Of a stretch of 64,000 nt of DNA, positions 41,553-51,163 are shown in pieces. The notes beneath the pieces are model-generated. The model did not search any database, was not told the origin of the DNA, and was given only the letters and a program-made list of their open reading frames with translations. The stretch spans positions 62,001 to 126,000 of the forward strand of contig NZ_CANMQT010000010.1 in assembly GCF_947500065.1 (NCBI RefSeq). The letters are read 5' to 3'. Source of the DNA: an uncultured Aquimarina sp. GTDB taxonomy: Bacteria; Bacteroidota; Bacteroidia; Flavobacteriales; Flavobacteriaceae. Numbering within the stretch: position 1 is the first letter of the stretch; the number at the start of each line of letters is the position of its first letter. A program made the translations under genes and the position numbers.

Positions 41553-43433
41553 ATGGGCGAACATTCAGTTGATACAATAAATCATAGAGATAGGCGGGCT
41601 ACCTTCATTAAAAACCTCCTCGATGATATTAAAGCGTTAGAATTAATGCTCGAACAAAACCTAATCGAAGACGATATTGTACGTATTGGTTCAGAGCAAG
41701 AATTTTGCCTAATTACTGATGCTTGGCGTCCGGCAACTAACGCTGAAGATATTTTAAAATCAATCAATGACCCTCATTTCACAACAGAGCTCGCTAAATA
41801 TAATTTAGAAATAAACCTTGATCCTATAGAATTAAAAAATAATTGTTTCGATCGGGTTGAAAATCAATTATCAACTTTACTTAAAAAAGCATCATTACAC
41901 GCTGAAAAATTAAATACTAAGGTGCTATTGGCTGGTATTTTACCCACGATTAGTAAAAACCAGTTAAGCTTTGATTATATGACACCTAGTCAAAGATATT
42001 GGGAGTTAAATAAAAAACTAAGAGAATTACGAGATGCCGATTTCAGACTCCATTTAAGAGGAGTTGATGAACTAACGACAGATCATGATTCTGTGCTTTT
42101 TGAAGCTTGTAACACCAGTTTCCAATTACACCTTCAAATTCCTCCTAAAGATTTTATATCAAGCTATAATTGGGCTCAGGCTATTTCTGCTCCTATTCTT
42201 GGGATTTGCACCAATTCTCCCCTCTTACTTGGACGAGAACTCTGGAGTGAGACACGGATTGCCTTATTTCGTCAAAGCTTGGATACTCGCGGTTCATCAT
42301 ATGCCTTAAAAGATCAGACAGCAAGAGTTTCTTTCGGTGATCATTGGGCTTATGGGTCTATCATAGATGTTTACAAAAATGATATTGCTAATCACAAAAT
42401 ACTTTTAGCAAAAAATATTGAGAAAAATTCATTAGAAGAACTGCGTACAGGAAATATCCCAAAGTTACCAGCGCTTTCATTACACAACGGAACCATTTAT
42501 CGTTGGAATAGACCTTGTTATGGTGTGGGTAATGGAAAGGCTCATATACGTATCGAAAATCGTTATATCCCTTCAGGCCCAACGGTTAAAGATGAAATGG
42601 CCAACTTCGCATTTTGGGTAGGTTTAATGGTTGGTAGGCCTTCTGAGTTTGACCAAATATCCAATTGTATGGAGTTTAAAGATGCAAAAGCTAATTTCAT
42701 TAAAACAGCCAGAATGGGTAAAGATTCTATTTTACATTGGATGGGAAAACAAATCTCAGTACAAGATTTAGTTCTTAAAGAATTATTACCTATTGCGTAT
42801 ACTGGTTTAGAGAAAATGAAGATTGACAAACTGGACATAGAAAAACTACTGGGTATTATTGAATATAGAACTAAAGGCACTTCTGGATCAGAATGGCAAA
42901 TTAAAAATTATCGCAAACTCCGTAAAAGCCTTAAACAAGATGATGCATTAAGAGTATTAACAAAAGTAATGTATCAAAATCAACAAAATGGTTCTCCTGT
43001 ACATCAATGGAAAGAAATAGAAAACAAATCAAAAGCATGTAATCCTTCCCCTCATCTCGTAAAACACATTATGTCCACCCGCTTATTTACTGTAAATCAA
43101 AATGATATCGCTAGTCTTGCTACCAGTGTAATGAAATGGAAAGATATCCATCACGTACCTGTTGAAGATAATTCTGGAAAATTATGCGGCCTTCTTACTT
43201 GGACACACGCTAAAAACTATCAAAAATCGTCTCAAAAAAATCTAGATCAAATTGTAGCAGACATTATGACCAAAGAAGTAATTACCATACTTCCAAAAAC
43301 TACTATTCAGGAAGCAATTAAAATTATGAAAAAGAATGAAATAGGATGTCTTCCTATTGTTCAAGGAAAAGATTTGGTGGGTATTATAACGATTAAAGAT
43401 GTAATCGAATTTGATAATGGTCAAAATATATAG
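41553..43433 (+). CDS. GCS2-like ATP-dependent ligase fused to two CBS domains
   Basis: 626 aa. Residues about 25-480 resemble the glutamate-cysteine ligase GCS2 family: a GSEQEF motif near 46-51, FQLHLQIP near 190, NSPLLLGRELWSETRIALFR near 222-241 and HIRIENRYIPSGPTVKDEMA near 332-351. Residues about 505-625 are a CBS pair (VKHIMSTRLFTV and VADIMTKEVITI), which normally sense adenine nucleotides. The family makes gamma-glutamyl or similar amide bonds; the real substrate here is unknown. It overlaps the AspA/AstE-like gene by 23 bp, so synthesis and hydrolysis of a related amide could be paired. The ligase class is confident; the substrate is not. Confidence 0.8.
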   Translation: MGEHSVDTINHRDRRATFIKNLLDDIKALELMLEQNLIEDDIVRIGSEQEFCLITDAWRPATNAEDILKSINDPHFTTELAKYNLEINLDPIELKNNCFDRVENQLSTLLKKASLHAEKLNTKVLLAGILPTISKNQLSFDYMTPSQRYWELNKKLRELRDADFRLHLRGVDELTTDHDSVLFEACNTSFQLHLQIPPKDFISSYNWAQAISAPILGICTNSPLLLGRELWSETRIALFRQSLDTRGSSYALKDQTARVSFGDHWAYGSIIDVYKNDIANHKILLAKNIEKNSLEELRTGNIPKLPALSLHNGTIYRWNRPCYGVGNGKAHIRIENRYIPSGPTVKDEMANFAFWVGLMVGRPSEFDQISNCMEFKDAKANFIKTARMGKDSILHWMGKQISVQDLVLKELLPIAYTGLEKMKIDKLDIEKLLGIIEYRTKGTSGSEWQIKNYRKLRKSLKQDDALRVLTKVMYQNQQNGSPVHQWKEIENKSKACNPSPHLVKHIMSTRLFTVNQNDIASLATSVMKWKDIHHVPVEDNSGKLCGLLTWTHAKNYQKSSQKNLDQIVADIMTKEVITILPKTTIQEAIKIMKKNEIGCLPIVQGKDLVGIITIKDVIEFDNGQNI

Positions 43434-44664
43434 TAAAGCATTAGATCAGTCTATTGATATCGAACGTCTTATTGGTTATCACAAAGGCAATCAACCTGGT
43501 CCTACATTAATTTTTTTCGGAGGTATTCATGGCAACGAACCTGCAGGTGTATTTGCTTTAAAAAAGGTTTTTGAAAACTTAGAAGTTCTAAAAATACCGA
43601 TGTCTGGAAACATGTATGGAATCAGTGGGAATTTATGGGCTCTTAAAAATGGTGTTCGATACAAAAAAGAAGATCTAAATCGACTGTGGACTAATGATAA
43701 TATAAAAGATTTATACACTAATAAACCTCATCCCGATAATGAAGATAGTATCCAACAACTAGATATATATAATACGCTAAAAAACATCCTTGATGTAGAA
43801 AAAGGGCCTTTCTATTTCTTTGACTTGCATACTACTTCTAGCCAAACAATACCATTCCTTACGGTTAATGATAGTATGCTAAACAGAAGATTTACTATGC
43901 AATATCCGATACGTATGATTCTGGGTATTGAAGAATATTTAGATGGTCCATTATTGAGTTATATTAATGAACACGGATATGTTTCTTTTGGATTTGAAGC
44001 GGGTCAGCATGATGATCCAAATTCTGTAAAAAATCATATTTCCTTTACTTATCTATCGATGGTATTTGCAGGGTGTATTCATAAAAATGATGTGGATTTT
44101 GACAAACATTATGAATTTCTGAATAGCACGCTAAAGAAGTCTCACAAGACCTACGAAATCTTCTACCTTCATAAAATTAGAAAAGGAGAACGGTTTAGTA
44201 TGAAAACTGGTTTTATTAATTTTCAGAAAATCAACAAAGGGCAAAGCTTAGCTATTAGTGATGGTAAAAGTGTTATAGCAAAAAGCAAAGGGAGAGTTTT
44301 TATGCCTCTTTATCAAGATAAAGGTGATGATGGTTTTTTTATTATTAAAAAGACTCCATATTTCTTTATGTATCTATCCACTATCTTACGAAAAATAAGG
44401 TTTGATCATATTTTACCTACACTTCCCGGAATTCATTGGATATCTGATAAAAAAGATTCCTTAATTGTGAATCTAAAAGTAGCTAGGTTTTTTACAAAGC
44501 AATTCTTCCATCTGCTTGGGTATAGAAGTAAAGAAATAGATAAAACACATCTTATTATAAAAAATAGGGAAACGGCTTCCAGAAAAGAAGACTATAAAAA
44601 TGCTTTTTGGAATAAGAGATACTATAGTTTATCTAAAACTACTTCTTTCAAGAAAGAAGACTGA
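43411..44664 (+). CDS. Succinylglutamate desuccinylase/aspartoacylase-like zinc hydrolase
   Basis: 417 aa. Zinc ligands are visible as GGIHGNEPAG (His40, Glu43) and FDLHTTSSQT (His140); the probable catalytic Glu196 lies in FGFEAGQHDD. This is the M14-related AstE/AspA family, which removes acyl groups from N-acylamino acids. The C-terminal part (about 265-417) is longer than in AstE and ends in a basic helix. ATG 43411 lies inside the CBS gene; ATG 43417 (MVKIYSK) is an equally good start. Overlap with the ligase gene suggests translational coupling and a shared pathway. Confidence 0.85.
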   Translation: MIMVKIYSKALDQSIDIERLIGYHKGNQPGPTLIFFGGIHGNEPAGVFALKKVFENLEVLKIPMSGNMYGISGNLWALKNGVRYKKEDLNRLWTNDNIKDLYTNKPHPDNEDSIQQLDIYNTLKNILDVEKGPFYFFDLHTTSSQTIPFLTVNDSMLNRRFTMQYPIRMILGIEEYLDGPLLSYINEHGYVSFGFEAGQHDDPNSVKNHISFTYLSMVFAGCIHKNDVDFDKHYEFLNSTLKKSHKTYEIFYLHKIRKGERFSMKTGFINFQKINKGQSLAISDGKSVIAKSKGRVFMPLYQDKGDDGFFIIKKTPYFFMYLSTILRKIRFDHILPTLPGIHWISDKKDSLIVNLKVARFFTKQFFHLLGYRSKEIDKTHLIIKNRETASRKEDYKNAFWNKRYYSLSKTTSFKKED

Positions 44665-44691
44665 ATTCCATCAAAAAGGAGGAATTCAGTC
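44659..44691. terminator. Hairpin, probable terminator between convergent genes
   Basis: An 11-bp perfect stem (GACTGAATTCC and its complement) with an 11-nt loop. It includes the stop codon of the plus-strand hydrolase. On the minus strand it is followed by TTCTTTCTT, so it works better as terminator for the DUF4214 gene; on the plus strand no U-tract follows. Confidence 0.65.
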
Positions 44692-44719
44692 CAAATAACA
44701 ATCAAATTATGCAATCATA

Positions 44720-45340
44720 CTAAAACTGACATTGATTAGCCGCATTCGTACATTCTGTTGATATATTTGCTAATCTATTTGCAAACTCTTGAGAGTTGGC
44801 AATGCCGTTGACAACAAATTTAAGACCAAACTGACGGAGATTATGAGTCCAGCCAATTCCTCCATTTACATCCGGTTCGCGCAATAAGAGTCCTCTATAT
44901 GCTATATAAACCTTCTTGTCAATTTGATAACTTGTAAGATGATTTCTCGATAAAAAGCTGTGATATTGTGAATTCCATTTTACATTAGCTTCGTGTGATG
45001 TGATAAACCCTTCTGCTAAATCATCAAACCCTCTAGTAAGAAGTACACTTACCCAACCATTTACAACACTTTGGTTTTCTGGGCATCTTCTTAAGTATGA
45101 CAAATAGGCCAACCTTACTACGCATACAGCATCAAATTGCGGTGGTCGAGGAATATTTGGTGGTCTGAAATCAGGATCGTCTGGTGTAGAAAAACGTTTT
45201 TCTTCTAGATTATCTACATTATCAACCGATTCTATTGACTCAGTAAGGTTTTCTTCTTTCTCACAAGATGTTGTGATTAATAACCCCATTAAGATGGAGC
45301 ATGCTAATACATATCGTAGTTTAAAAATTAAAGTTTTCAT
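44720..45340 (-). CDS. DUF4214 lipoprotein
   Basis: 206 aa. The signal peptide ends at LITTSC (Cys26). A Glu/Pro-rich stretch follows at about 30-65, then two DUF4214-type repeats: AYLSYLRRCPENQSVVNGWV near 78-97 and VYIAYRGLLLREPDVNGGIG near 148-167, each continuing into an F...S.E motif (ITSHEA, IANSQEF). DUF4214 occurs in surface and calcium-binding proteins; its function is unknown. The gene is transcribed toward the hairpin at 44659. The two peptide genes upstream on the same strand could belong to its transcript, but gaps of 60-80 bp leave this open. Confidence 0.78.
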   Translation of the reverse strand: MKTLIFKLRYVLACSILMGLLITTSCEKEENLTESIESVDNVDNLEEKRFSTPDDPDFRPPNIPRPPQFDAVCVVRLAYLSYLRRCPENQSVVNGWVSVLLTRGFDDLAEGFITSHEANVKWNSQYHSFLSRNHLTSYQIDKKVYIAYRGLLLREPDVNGGIGWTHNLRQFGLKFVVNGIANSQEFANRLANISTECTNAANQCQF

Positions 45341-45401
45341 GATTTGAATGATTTAAATTATTCTTGAATTTTAAAGTGATTTTTGTAATTATTATAGTCT
45401 G

Positions 45402-45551
45402 TTAACCATCTACATCAATAACATCAAAACAGATATACTCACTTCCTACCCAATCACATACTAGCTCTTCAAGTCCCCCATTAATAACTCTTGTTTGTTC
45501 TCTTGTTAATATTTGTACTCCTTCGATGTTCCATTTTTTTAAATTTTTCAT
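45402..45551 (-). CDS. 49-aa double-glycine-leader peptide, putative secreted peptide precursor
   Basis: This small gene starts with ATG at 45551-45549 and ends with TAA at 45404-45402. The leader MKNLKKWNIEGVQILTREQT leads to VINGG, the double-glycine site typical of Bacteroidota bacteriocin-like and RiPP precursors (KxLxxxEQxxIxGG pattern). The mature part of 23 residues would be acidic and aromatic with two cysteines (LVCDWVGSEYICFDV). It lies 79 bp downstream of a second such peptide gene. No C39-peptidase ABC exporter or modification enzyme is encoded nearby, so processing would be in trans. Leader type is clear; activity is unknown. Confidence 0.72.
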   Translation of the reverse strand: MKNLKKWNIEGVQILTREQTRVINGGLEELVCDWVGSEYICFDVIDVDG

Positions 45552-45630
45552 ATTAAATAAATTATAAATTACCCTTACTCTATTTAGGATTTTCAGGTGA
45601 CTCCTTTAAATCTGTAACACATACTGTGAT

Positions 45631-45855
45631 TTAACAGCTAATGCAACTGTAATTCGTGCATACATAGCCAGCACCACACTGAGCATTTGATGTACATTGA
45701 GGAGTAATGCAATAACCATTGCTACCGCATACTCTGTTTCTGAATGAACAATCAGCATCTGATGTACAATCAATCTGTACTCCTCCTTTGATAAAAATCT
45801 TTTCAGTTTTGTTTAATTGCTGAACCCCTTTTAGGTTTAAAATGTGTTTTAACAT
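45631..45855 (-). CDS. 74-aa Cys-rich double-glycine-leader peptide
   Basis: The leader MLKHILNLKGVQQLNKTEKI ends at FIKGG (residues 21-25), the same double-glycine type as in the 49-aa peptide. The mature 49 residues hold nine cysteines in two tandem units of related spacing, C-TSDAD-C...V-C...Y-C and C-TSNAQ-C...V-C...S-C, ending CISC. Such a pattern implies a disulfide-knotted secreted peptide, similar in layout to small EB- or defensin-like modules. The pair could be bacteriocins, signalling peptides or a two-component system. No exporter is visible in the window. Confidence 0.75.
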   Translation of the reverse strand: MLKHILNLKGVQQLNKTEKIFIKGGVQIDCTSDADCSFRNRVCGSNGYCITPQCTSNAQCGAGYVCTNYSCISC

Positions 45856-46275
45856 CTCTATAAATTTTTAAAAATTATATCCGTGTGACATTTAGAGACA
45901 CCCACGTTTTGTGTCTGTTTTTTATGTATTTCTTAGGATGACGTATGATACTTATTTGGTAAAAGTGTTTACCCAAAATTAGGAGCAGTTTTTGGCTAAA
46001 ACAAAGACTTGATTTTCAGATTTATAAATTTGTACAATGATTGAATCCAGAGTACTCAATCATTACCAACTATTAACATAATTTATGTTAATGTTTGATT
46101 TTCAAATACTTAAAAACATGAAAAAGATTTCATCATATTCTAAAACCTGTATTAATTTGATATTTATATGATCAGTTTGACTAATAAAAGTTATAGAATG
46201 AAAGTGACTTGGATAGTGTTTCTTTTAATATCATTTTAAGTTTAGTGGAATACAATACTCTCTTAAATATGATCC
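45856..46275. other. AT-rich intergenic region upstream of the peptide genes
   Basis: About 420 bp without a credible gene. It holds a 9-bp inverted repeat AATGATTGA...TCAATCATT (46036-46044 and 46056-46064, 11-nt spacer) and a small AGACAC/GTGTCT hairpin at 45896-45916 followed by a T-run on the plus strand. The first could be an operator for the peptide genes. The promoter itself could not be placed. Confidence 0.4.
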
Positions 46276-46314
46276 AAAAAGAAGCCTCCTGAAGATACAT
46301 CTTCAGGAGGCTTC
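46276..46314 (-). terminator. Strong intrinsic terminator of the T9SS protein gene
   Basis: A perfect 15-bp stem, GAAGCCTCCTGAAGA and its complement, with the 4-nt loop TACA. On the minus strand it is followed by TTTTT. It lies 24 bp after the stop of the gene at 46338. Confidence 0.94.
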
Positions 46315-46337
46315 TGTAAACTAAAAAAAGATGTATA

Positions 46338-47174
46338 CTACTCTTTAAGAATAGTTTTATAATATGATGTACTCCCTTCAGTTACATAACAATAATATAC
46401 TCCTTTTTTTAAGTGAGATGTATCCAAAATATATTGTTGTTGATTGTTTTTATGTGCGTTTCCTAAATTATAACTAATTACTTTAATACCATTGATACTA
46501 AAGACATCCACTTTTATCTGCTCACTAGTTTTTTTATTACTTATATCAATGGTTACCTGATTATCAAAAGGATTTGGATACAGCAGAAAAGAGTTTTTTG
46601 TAAGATTGTCTATTATGAGTTCTTTAGATTCACGATTTATTAAACTAATATTAATTACTTTCTCATCGCGAACTACTCCTTCCAAACCAAATTCATCTTT
46701 CAGATAATCTTCTTCAGTATCATATTCTATTAAACTAAGGTATAATTTGTGTTTTTTTAAATGAAAATGGAGAGGGTTATTAAAAAGATAAGGATAACCA
46801 TTAGAGCTACTAAATGAATCAGATGGCTCAGATGGGTCATTAGGTTTTTTTATAGGTGGTATAATTACCGGTAATGACGCTCCTAAAGGCGCGCCTGGTA
46901 CAACCGTTTTAGACAGCCTAAAATATCTTACAGTATCAATGACAGATTTATAATCTAAAACTACTCTGAGTTTTATATCTTTTTTATTTAATTTCAACGA
47001 ATCCGGTACAATCATTTCTAATTTCTGAGTCGAATGAGTAGCATCATCCCTAGGAACATCTGTTACAGAAATAACCATATTAATTTTATTTCCTGTTACA
47101 AATGATTCATCCTGAGCATATGCTACACTCGTAAATATTATAAGCAATAAGAGAAAAGATCTATGTGTTTTCAT
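46338..47174 (-). CDS. Secreted T9SS type A sorting-domain protein
   Basis: 278 aa. A signal peptide (SFLLLLIIFTSVAYAQ) is followed by a beta-rich part of about 150 residues with a Pro/Ser-rich patch (PPIKKPNDPSEPSDSFSS), which I do not recognise. The last 80 residues are a T9SS type A sorting domain: YPNPFDNQVTID, VDVFSINGIKV and LKKGVYYCYVTEG, ending KTILKE. The protein should therefore be exported by the Por secretion system and attached to the surface or released. The regulator gene upstream on the same strand ends 102 bp before it, so a functional link is possible. A strong terminator follows. Confidence 0.85.
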   Translation of the reverse strand: MKTHRSFLLLLIIFTSVAYAQDESFVTGNKINMVISVTDVPRDDATHSTQKLEMIVPDSLKLNKKDIKLRVVLDYKSVIDTVRYFRLSKTVVPGAPLGASLPVIIPPIKKPNDPSEPSDSFSSSNGYPYLFNNPLHFHLKKHKLYLSLIEYDTEEDYLKDEFGLEGVVRDEKVINISLINRESKELIIDNLTKNSFLLYPNPFDNQVTIDISNKKTSEQIKVDVFSINGIKVISYNLGNAHKNNQQQYILDTSHLKKGVYYCYVTEGSTSYYKTILKE

Positions 47175-47276
47175 TGAGCAATAATTTTAGGTTTATAATC
47201 CTAAACAAAGTATTACTATTTCAGCTTTTTTAATAAATGTAATTGTTCATATTTATAAATTTAAACGGCTAACCCT

Positions 47277-49067
47277 CTACGCCACCTCTAATTTGTTAAT
47301 ATAATATGCTGGATTTACTCCTGTTTTACTTTTAAATACTTTTATAAATGTAGTGTGACTTTTGTACCCTAGTTCTTTGGCAACAGCTCTAATCGTATAC
47401 GATCTAAAAACAGAATCATCTCTAAGTTTCAACAATGCATAATTTACTCTTAGTTCATTGATATACTGGTTAAATGATTGTTTCCTTGTTTCGTTTAAAG
47501 CTTTGGACAAATACGAGGTATTAGTACCTAGAAGTTTTGCTGTAGAGTATAAATTGCAATCTTCAGACAAATAAAAATGTGTAGCTTCTATTTCCTGAAG
47601 TTGATTCAAAATTTTTCTTGCTTTTTTATCTTCAATTTCCAAATTAGCAACCGGTACTTTAGGTTTAGCAATAGATTCTTTTCGTTGTATATCTTCTATT
47701 ATAGAAAGAAACTTTTGCTCTCTCATTTTTATTTTTCTTCTATATCCAATAAGCACAGATAATAATATAACCAGCAATAAAATAGAAATGATAAGAATTA
47801 TCTTTTTACTCGCGGCAGTTTTTGTTTTTTCGGTTTCAAGTTTTGCATTCTCTAGTTGATAATCTTTTAAATCATCTTCGTACAAAATATCCTTAGCTTT
47901 TAGTTGTTTATCACTTTTATATTGAATTGTTTTCTGTAATTTATCGTAATAAAGTATTTGCTGTTCTTTATCATTTGTTGCTTTTGAGATTGCTATGGCT
48001 AATTGATACATATCTTCAATTTTATCAGTTTCTTTGCGATCACCGATAAGGTCAAAATTTTCATTCAGCATGGAAATAGCTTCTTCATATTCCTCTAATT
48101 GAAAATAACATCTAGCGATATAATAATTTGCAATATGGAGATTGGTTTGTTGTCCTCCAGTTATGTTATTAAGAATATCTTTGCCTTCTTTAAGAAAGCC
48201 TAATGCCTTATGATATTCTTGTTTTTTATAATATATATCACCATAATTGATATAGAAATAGCTTTTATATTCTAACAAATTATTTTTTTCTGATAATTCA
48301 ACGCCTAGATTATAGGTTTCTATTGCTTGATTCAGATCATTCAATTCTGTTAGACATTTTCCTTTTCCCAATAAGGAACTCAAATAAGTTTCTTGATACT
48401 GTATAAAATTATCATCTTGTTCATTCTGTAATGTTTCTATAATCAAATCAAAACTAGCCAGTGCATCTTTATATCTCTTTAGTTTCATTCTAGAATTGGC
48501 GATGTTCGTAAGACATATAATTTCATAAGAAAAACTTCCAATTGCTTTAGAAAGTTCTTTTCCTCTGAGATATGGTTTCAGTGCATTATCATAAGCTCCA
48601 ATCAAATAATATGCGCTACCTAATAGCACATTACTATCTATAATTCTACTGGTATCCTTCATTTTTTCTGCAACTTCTGTAGATATCAATGCATTCTTTA
48701 TAGTTGCTACATAATTAGATCGGATATACTCGATATATGCTATTTGATAGCTAGACAGATATTGAATATTATAATCTTTTTCAACCTGTCCTCGTTCGAG
48801 AAATAGCTTACTATAAGCTATGGCTAATGCAGAATCTTTATCTTCTGATAATGTTTTAGAAATCAATTTATTTATTTCCTGAATAGAATCAGATTCTATT
48901 ATAAAAGATTTTACTCTTTCAGGAATGATATTTTCTTGCAGAAAAGACGAATCTTTTTTCTGTGCCATCGATTTAAAAAAAAGTATAAAAAAAAATAACT
49001 TAATAAAATATCGAGTTTGAATTGGTTTATAAAAAAACATGACAAAACGTATATATTGATTAAACAT
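47277..49067 (-). CDS. Membrane-anchored TPR protein with AraC-type DNA-binding domain
   Basis: 596 aa. An N-terminal signal sequence (FIKLFFFILFFKSMAQ) precedes about 350 residues of TPR helices (periplasmic; for example LGSAYYLIGAYDNALKPYLR). A transmembrane helix at about 420-440 (KKIILIISILLLVILLSVLI) leads to a cytoplasmic AraC-type helix-turn-helix domain at about 490-590 (LYSTAKLLGTNTSYLSKALN, then IRAVAKELGYKSHTTFIKVF). This architecture is frequent in Flavobacteriia and suggests direct signal transfer across the membrane. ATG at 49040 (MFFYKPI) is an alternative start. The target genes are unknown; the neighbouring T9SS protein is a candidate. Confidence 0.87.
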   Translation of the reverse strand: MFNQYIRFVMFFYKPIQTRYFIKLFFFILFFKSMAQKKDSSFLQENIIPERVKSFIIESDSIQEINKLISKTLSEDKDSALAIAYSKLFLERGQVEKDYNIQYLSSYQIAYIEYIRSNYVATIKNALISTEVAEKMKDTSRIIDSNVLLGSAYYLIGAYDNALKPYLRGKELSKAIGSFSYEIICLTNIANSRMKLKRYKDALASFDLIIETLQNEQDDNFIQYQETYLSSLLGKGKCLTELNDLNQAIETYNLGVELSEKNNLLEYKSYFYINYGDIYYKKQEYHKALGFLKEGKDILNNITGGQQTNLHIANYYIARCYFQLEEYEEAISMLNENFDLIGDRKETDKIEDMYQLAIAISKATNDKEQQILYYDKLQKTIQYKSDKQLKAKDILYEDDLKDYQLENAKLETEKTKTAASKKIILIISILLLVILLSVLIGYRRKIKMREQKFLSIIEDIQRKESIAKPKVPVANLEIEDKKARKILNQLQEIEATHFYLSEDCNLYSTAKLLGTNTSYLSKALNETRKQSFNQYINELRVNYALLKLRDDSVFRSYTIRAVAKELGYKSHTTFIKVFKSKTGVNPAYYINKLEVA

Positions 49068-49275
49068 TGATATTAGCGGTTATTCATAGATTTTAGCAAT
49101 TACCCTTTCTTATTAAGACAATTATTATTTCATTTTGTTACAGAAAAACTTCATATAATTGAGGGAATTTTCAGTTAAAATAGGATTATTTAAAATTACT
49201 ATAGTAAAGGTGAGTCGGGGAAAAACAATTTACCTCTATTTTATAAGAAAATTAAGAAAAACTATTGTTAAAAAG

Positions 49276-50814
49276 CTACCCCAACCAACCATCTCTATCT
49301 AAACTACGATATTGAATAGCCTCCGAAATATGATCTCCATGAATAGCAGTAACGCCTTCAAGATCTGCAATGGTTCGTGAAACCTTTAGAATTCTGTCAT
49401 ACGCTCTGGCGGAAAGATTTAAACGTTCCATAGCTGTTTTTAGTAAGTCTTTAGAGGTACTGTCTAATTCGCAATACACACGTAATTGTTTTACACCCAT
49501 CTGAGCATTATAATGAATGTTTTTTAGTTCCAGAAAACGTTTAGTCTGGATATCTCTTGCTTTAATTACGCGCTTTCTTATTTCCACACTAGTTTCTCCT
49601 GTTCTTTCTTCACTTAATTTATCAAAAGGTACTGGAGTTACTTCTATGTGAATGTCGATTCGATCCAATAATGGTCCCGAAATCTTACTCAGATATCGCT
49701 GCATTTCTGCGGGAGAAGAAGTTACTGGCGCATCAGGGTCATTAAAATATCCACCGGGACTAGGATTCATGCTTGCTACTAACATAAAACTAGATGGATA
49801 AGTCACCGTAAATTTTGCTCTGGATATAGTTACTTCTCGATCCTCTAATGGTTGACGCATTACCTCTAGTACTTCTCGCTTAAATTCTGGGAGTTCGTCC
49901 AGAAACAAAACTCCGTTATGAGATAATGAGATTTCACCTGGTTGTGGATAACTACCTCCACCCACTAATGCTACATTGGATATCGTATGATGAGGACTGC
50001 GAAATGGGCGTTGCGCCATAAGCCCTACATTATCTTTGATTCTACCAACCACACTATGAATTTTGGTAGTTTCCAGAGCTTCTTGCAGAGACATCGGAGG
50101 TAAAATACTGGGTAACCGTTTACTAAGCATCGTTTTACCACTTCCTGGAGGTCCTACTAAAATGATATTATGTCCACCAGCAGCAGCAATCTCCATACAT
50201 CTTTTTATACTTTCCTGTCCTTTTACATCTGCAAAATCAAACTCGGGATTGTCTAGCTCTTTAAAAAACTCTTCACGCGTATCGACAATCGTTTGTTCCA
50301 ATGAGCCTTTTCCATCAAAAAAATCAATCACCTCTTTTATATTTTCTACACCATAAACTTGAAGGTTATCCACGATTGCCGCTTCTTTAGCATTTTGATT
50401 GGGTAATATAAAACCTTTAAACCCTTCTTCTCTTGCTTTGATAGCAATTGGCAAAGCTCCTCTTATTGGTTGAAGACTTCCATCGAGAGAAAGTTCTCCC
50501 ATAATTAGATAATCCGAAATATTTTCTCCTTTTATCTGTGAACTGGCAGCCAGAATACCCAATGCTAATGTTAGGTCATAAGCAGACCCTTCTTTTCTAA
50601 GATCTGCAGGAGCCATATTAATAGTGATTTTCTTACCTGGAAGTTTATAACCATTATTCTGCAATGCAGCTGCAATTCGAAAACTACTCTCTTTGATTGC
50701 ATTATCCGGTAATCCGACTAAATGGTATCCTATTCCTTTATCTATATTTACTTCTACTGTGATTGTTGTAGCCTCAACACCAAAAACGGCACTTCCGAAG
50801 ACTTTAATAAGCAT
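49276..50814 (-). CDS. comM: YifB/ComM-type Mg-chelatase-like AAA+ ATPase
   Basis: 512 aa, the usual length. The N-terminal ChlI/LonC-like domain (AVFGVEATTITVEVNIDKGI, about 8-27) is followed by the Mg-chelatase AAA+ core with Walker A GPPGSGKT near 220-227 and GVLFLDELPEF near 297-307, and the C-terminal YifB domain (LNLSARAYDRILKVSRTIAD near 471-490). ComM is a hexameric helicase that promotes branch migration during natural transformation in other bacteria; the wider YifB family is less studied. It is a single gene here with 208 bp before the next gene downstream. Confidence 0.93.
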   Translation of the reverse strand: MLIKVFGSAVFGVEATTITVEVNIDKGIGYHLVGLPDNAIKESSFRIAAALQNNGYKLPGKKITINMAPADLRKEGSAYDLTLALGILAASSQIKGENISDYLIMGELSLDGSLQPIRGALPIAIKAREEGFKGFILPNQNAKEAAIVDNLQVYGVENIKEVIDFFDGKGSLEQTIVDTREEFFKELDNPEFDFADVKGQESIKRCMEIAAAGGHNIILVGPPGSGKTMLSKRLPSILPPMSLQEALETTKIHSVVGRIKDNVGLMAQRPFRSPHHTISNVALVGGGSYPQPGEISLSHNGVLFLDELPEFKREVLEVMRQPLEDREVTISRAKFTVTYPSSFMLVASMNPSPGGYFNDPDAPVTSSPAEMQRYLSKISGPLLDRIDIHIEVTPVPFDKLSEERTGETSVEIRKRVIKARDIQTKRFLELKNIHYNAQMGVKQLRVYCELDSTSKDLLKTAMERLNLSARAYDRILKVSRTIADLEGVTAIHGDHISEAIQYRSLDRDGWLG

Positions 50815-51163
50815 ATTCTCTATTTTGATTAAAGCGATAGCATTATTTCTCGTATACGCAATGCTATTGTCATTAGTATATGTTTGCTTATTAATATATG
50901 TTACCTCTAAATAGTTTGTTTTTTTTAAATAAATTTTAAAACTTAACTATACTACACGTATCATTAGGTCTACTATTTATCGTTTTAATAGTATAAATGA
51001 GTAAGAAAACAGAATAGGTTGATATTGTTGAATATGCAATATGGATTAGAAAGAACCCGATTCAATGGAAAGAAATTTTTAATTAAAAATATGTTAGTAG
51101 TGGGTGTAAAAAATGTTCGCGCAATTTTAAAACAAAAACCTATGAAACAAAAATTAACACCCT

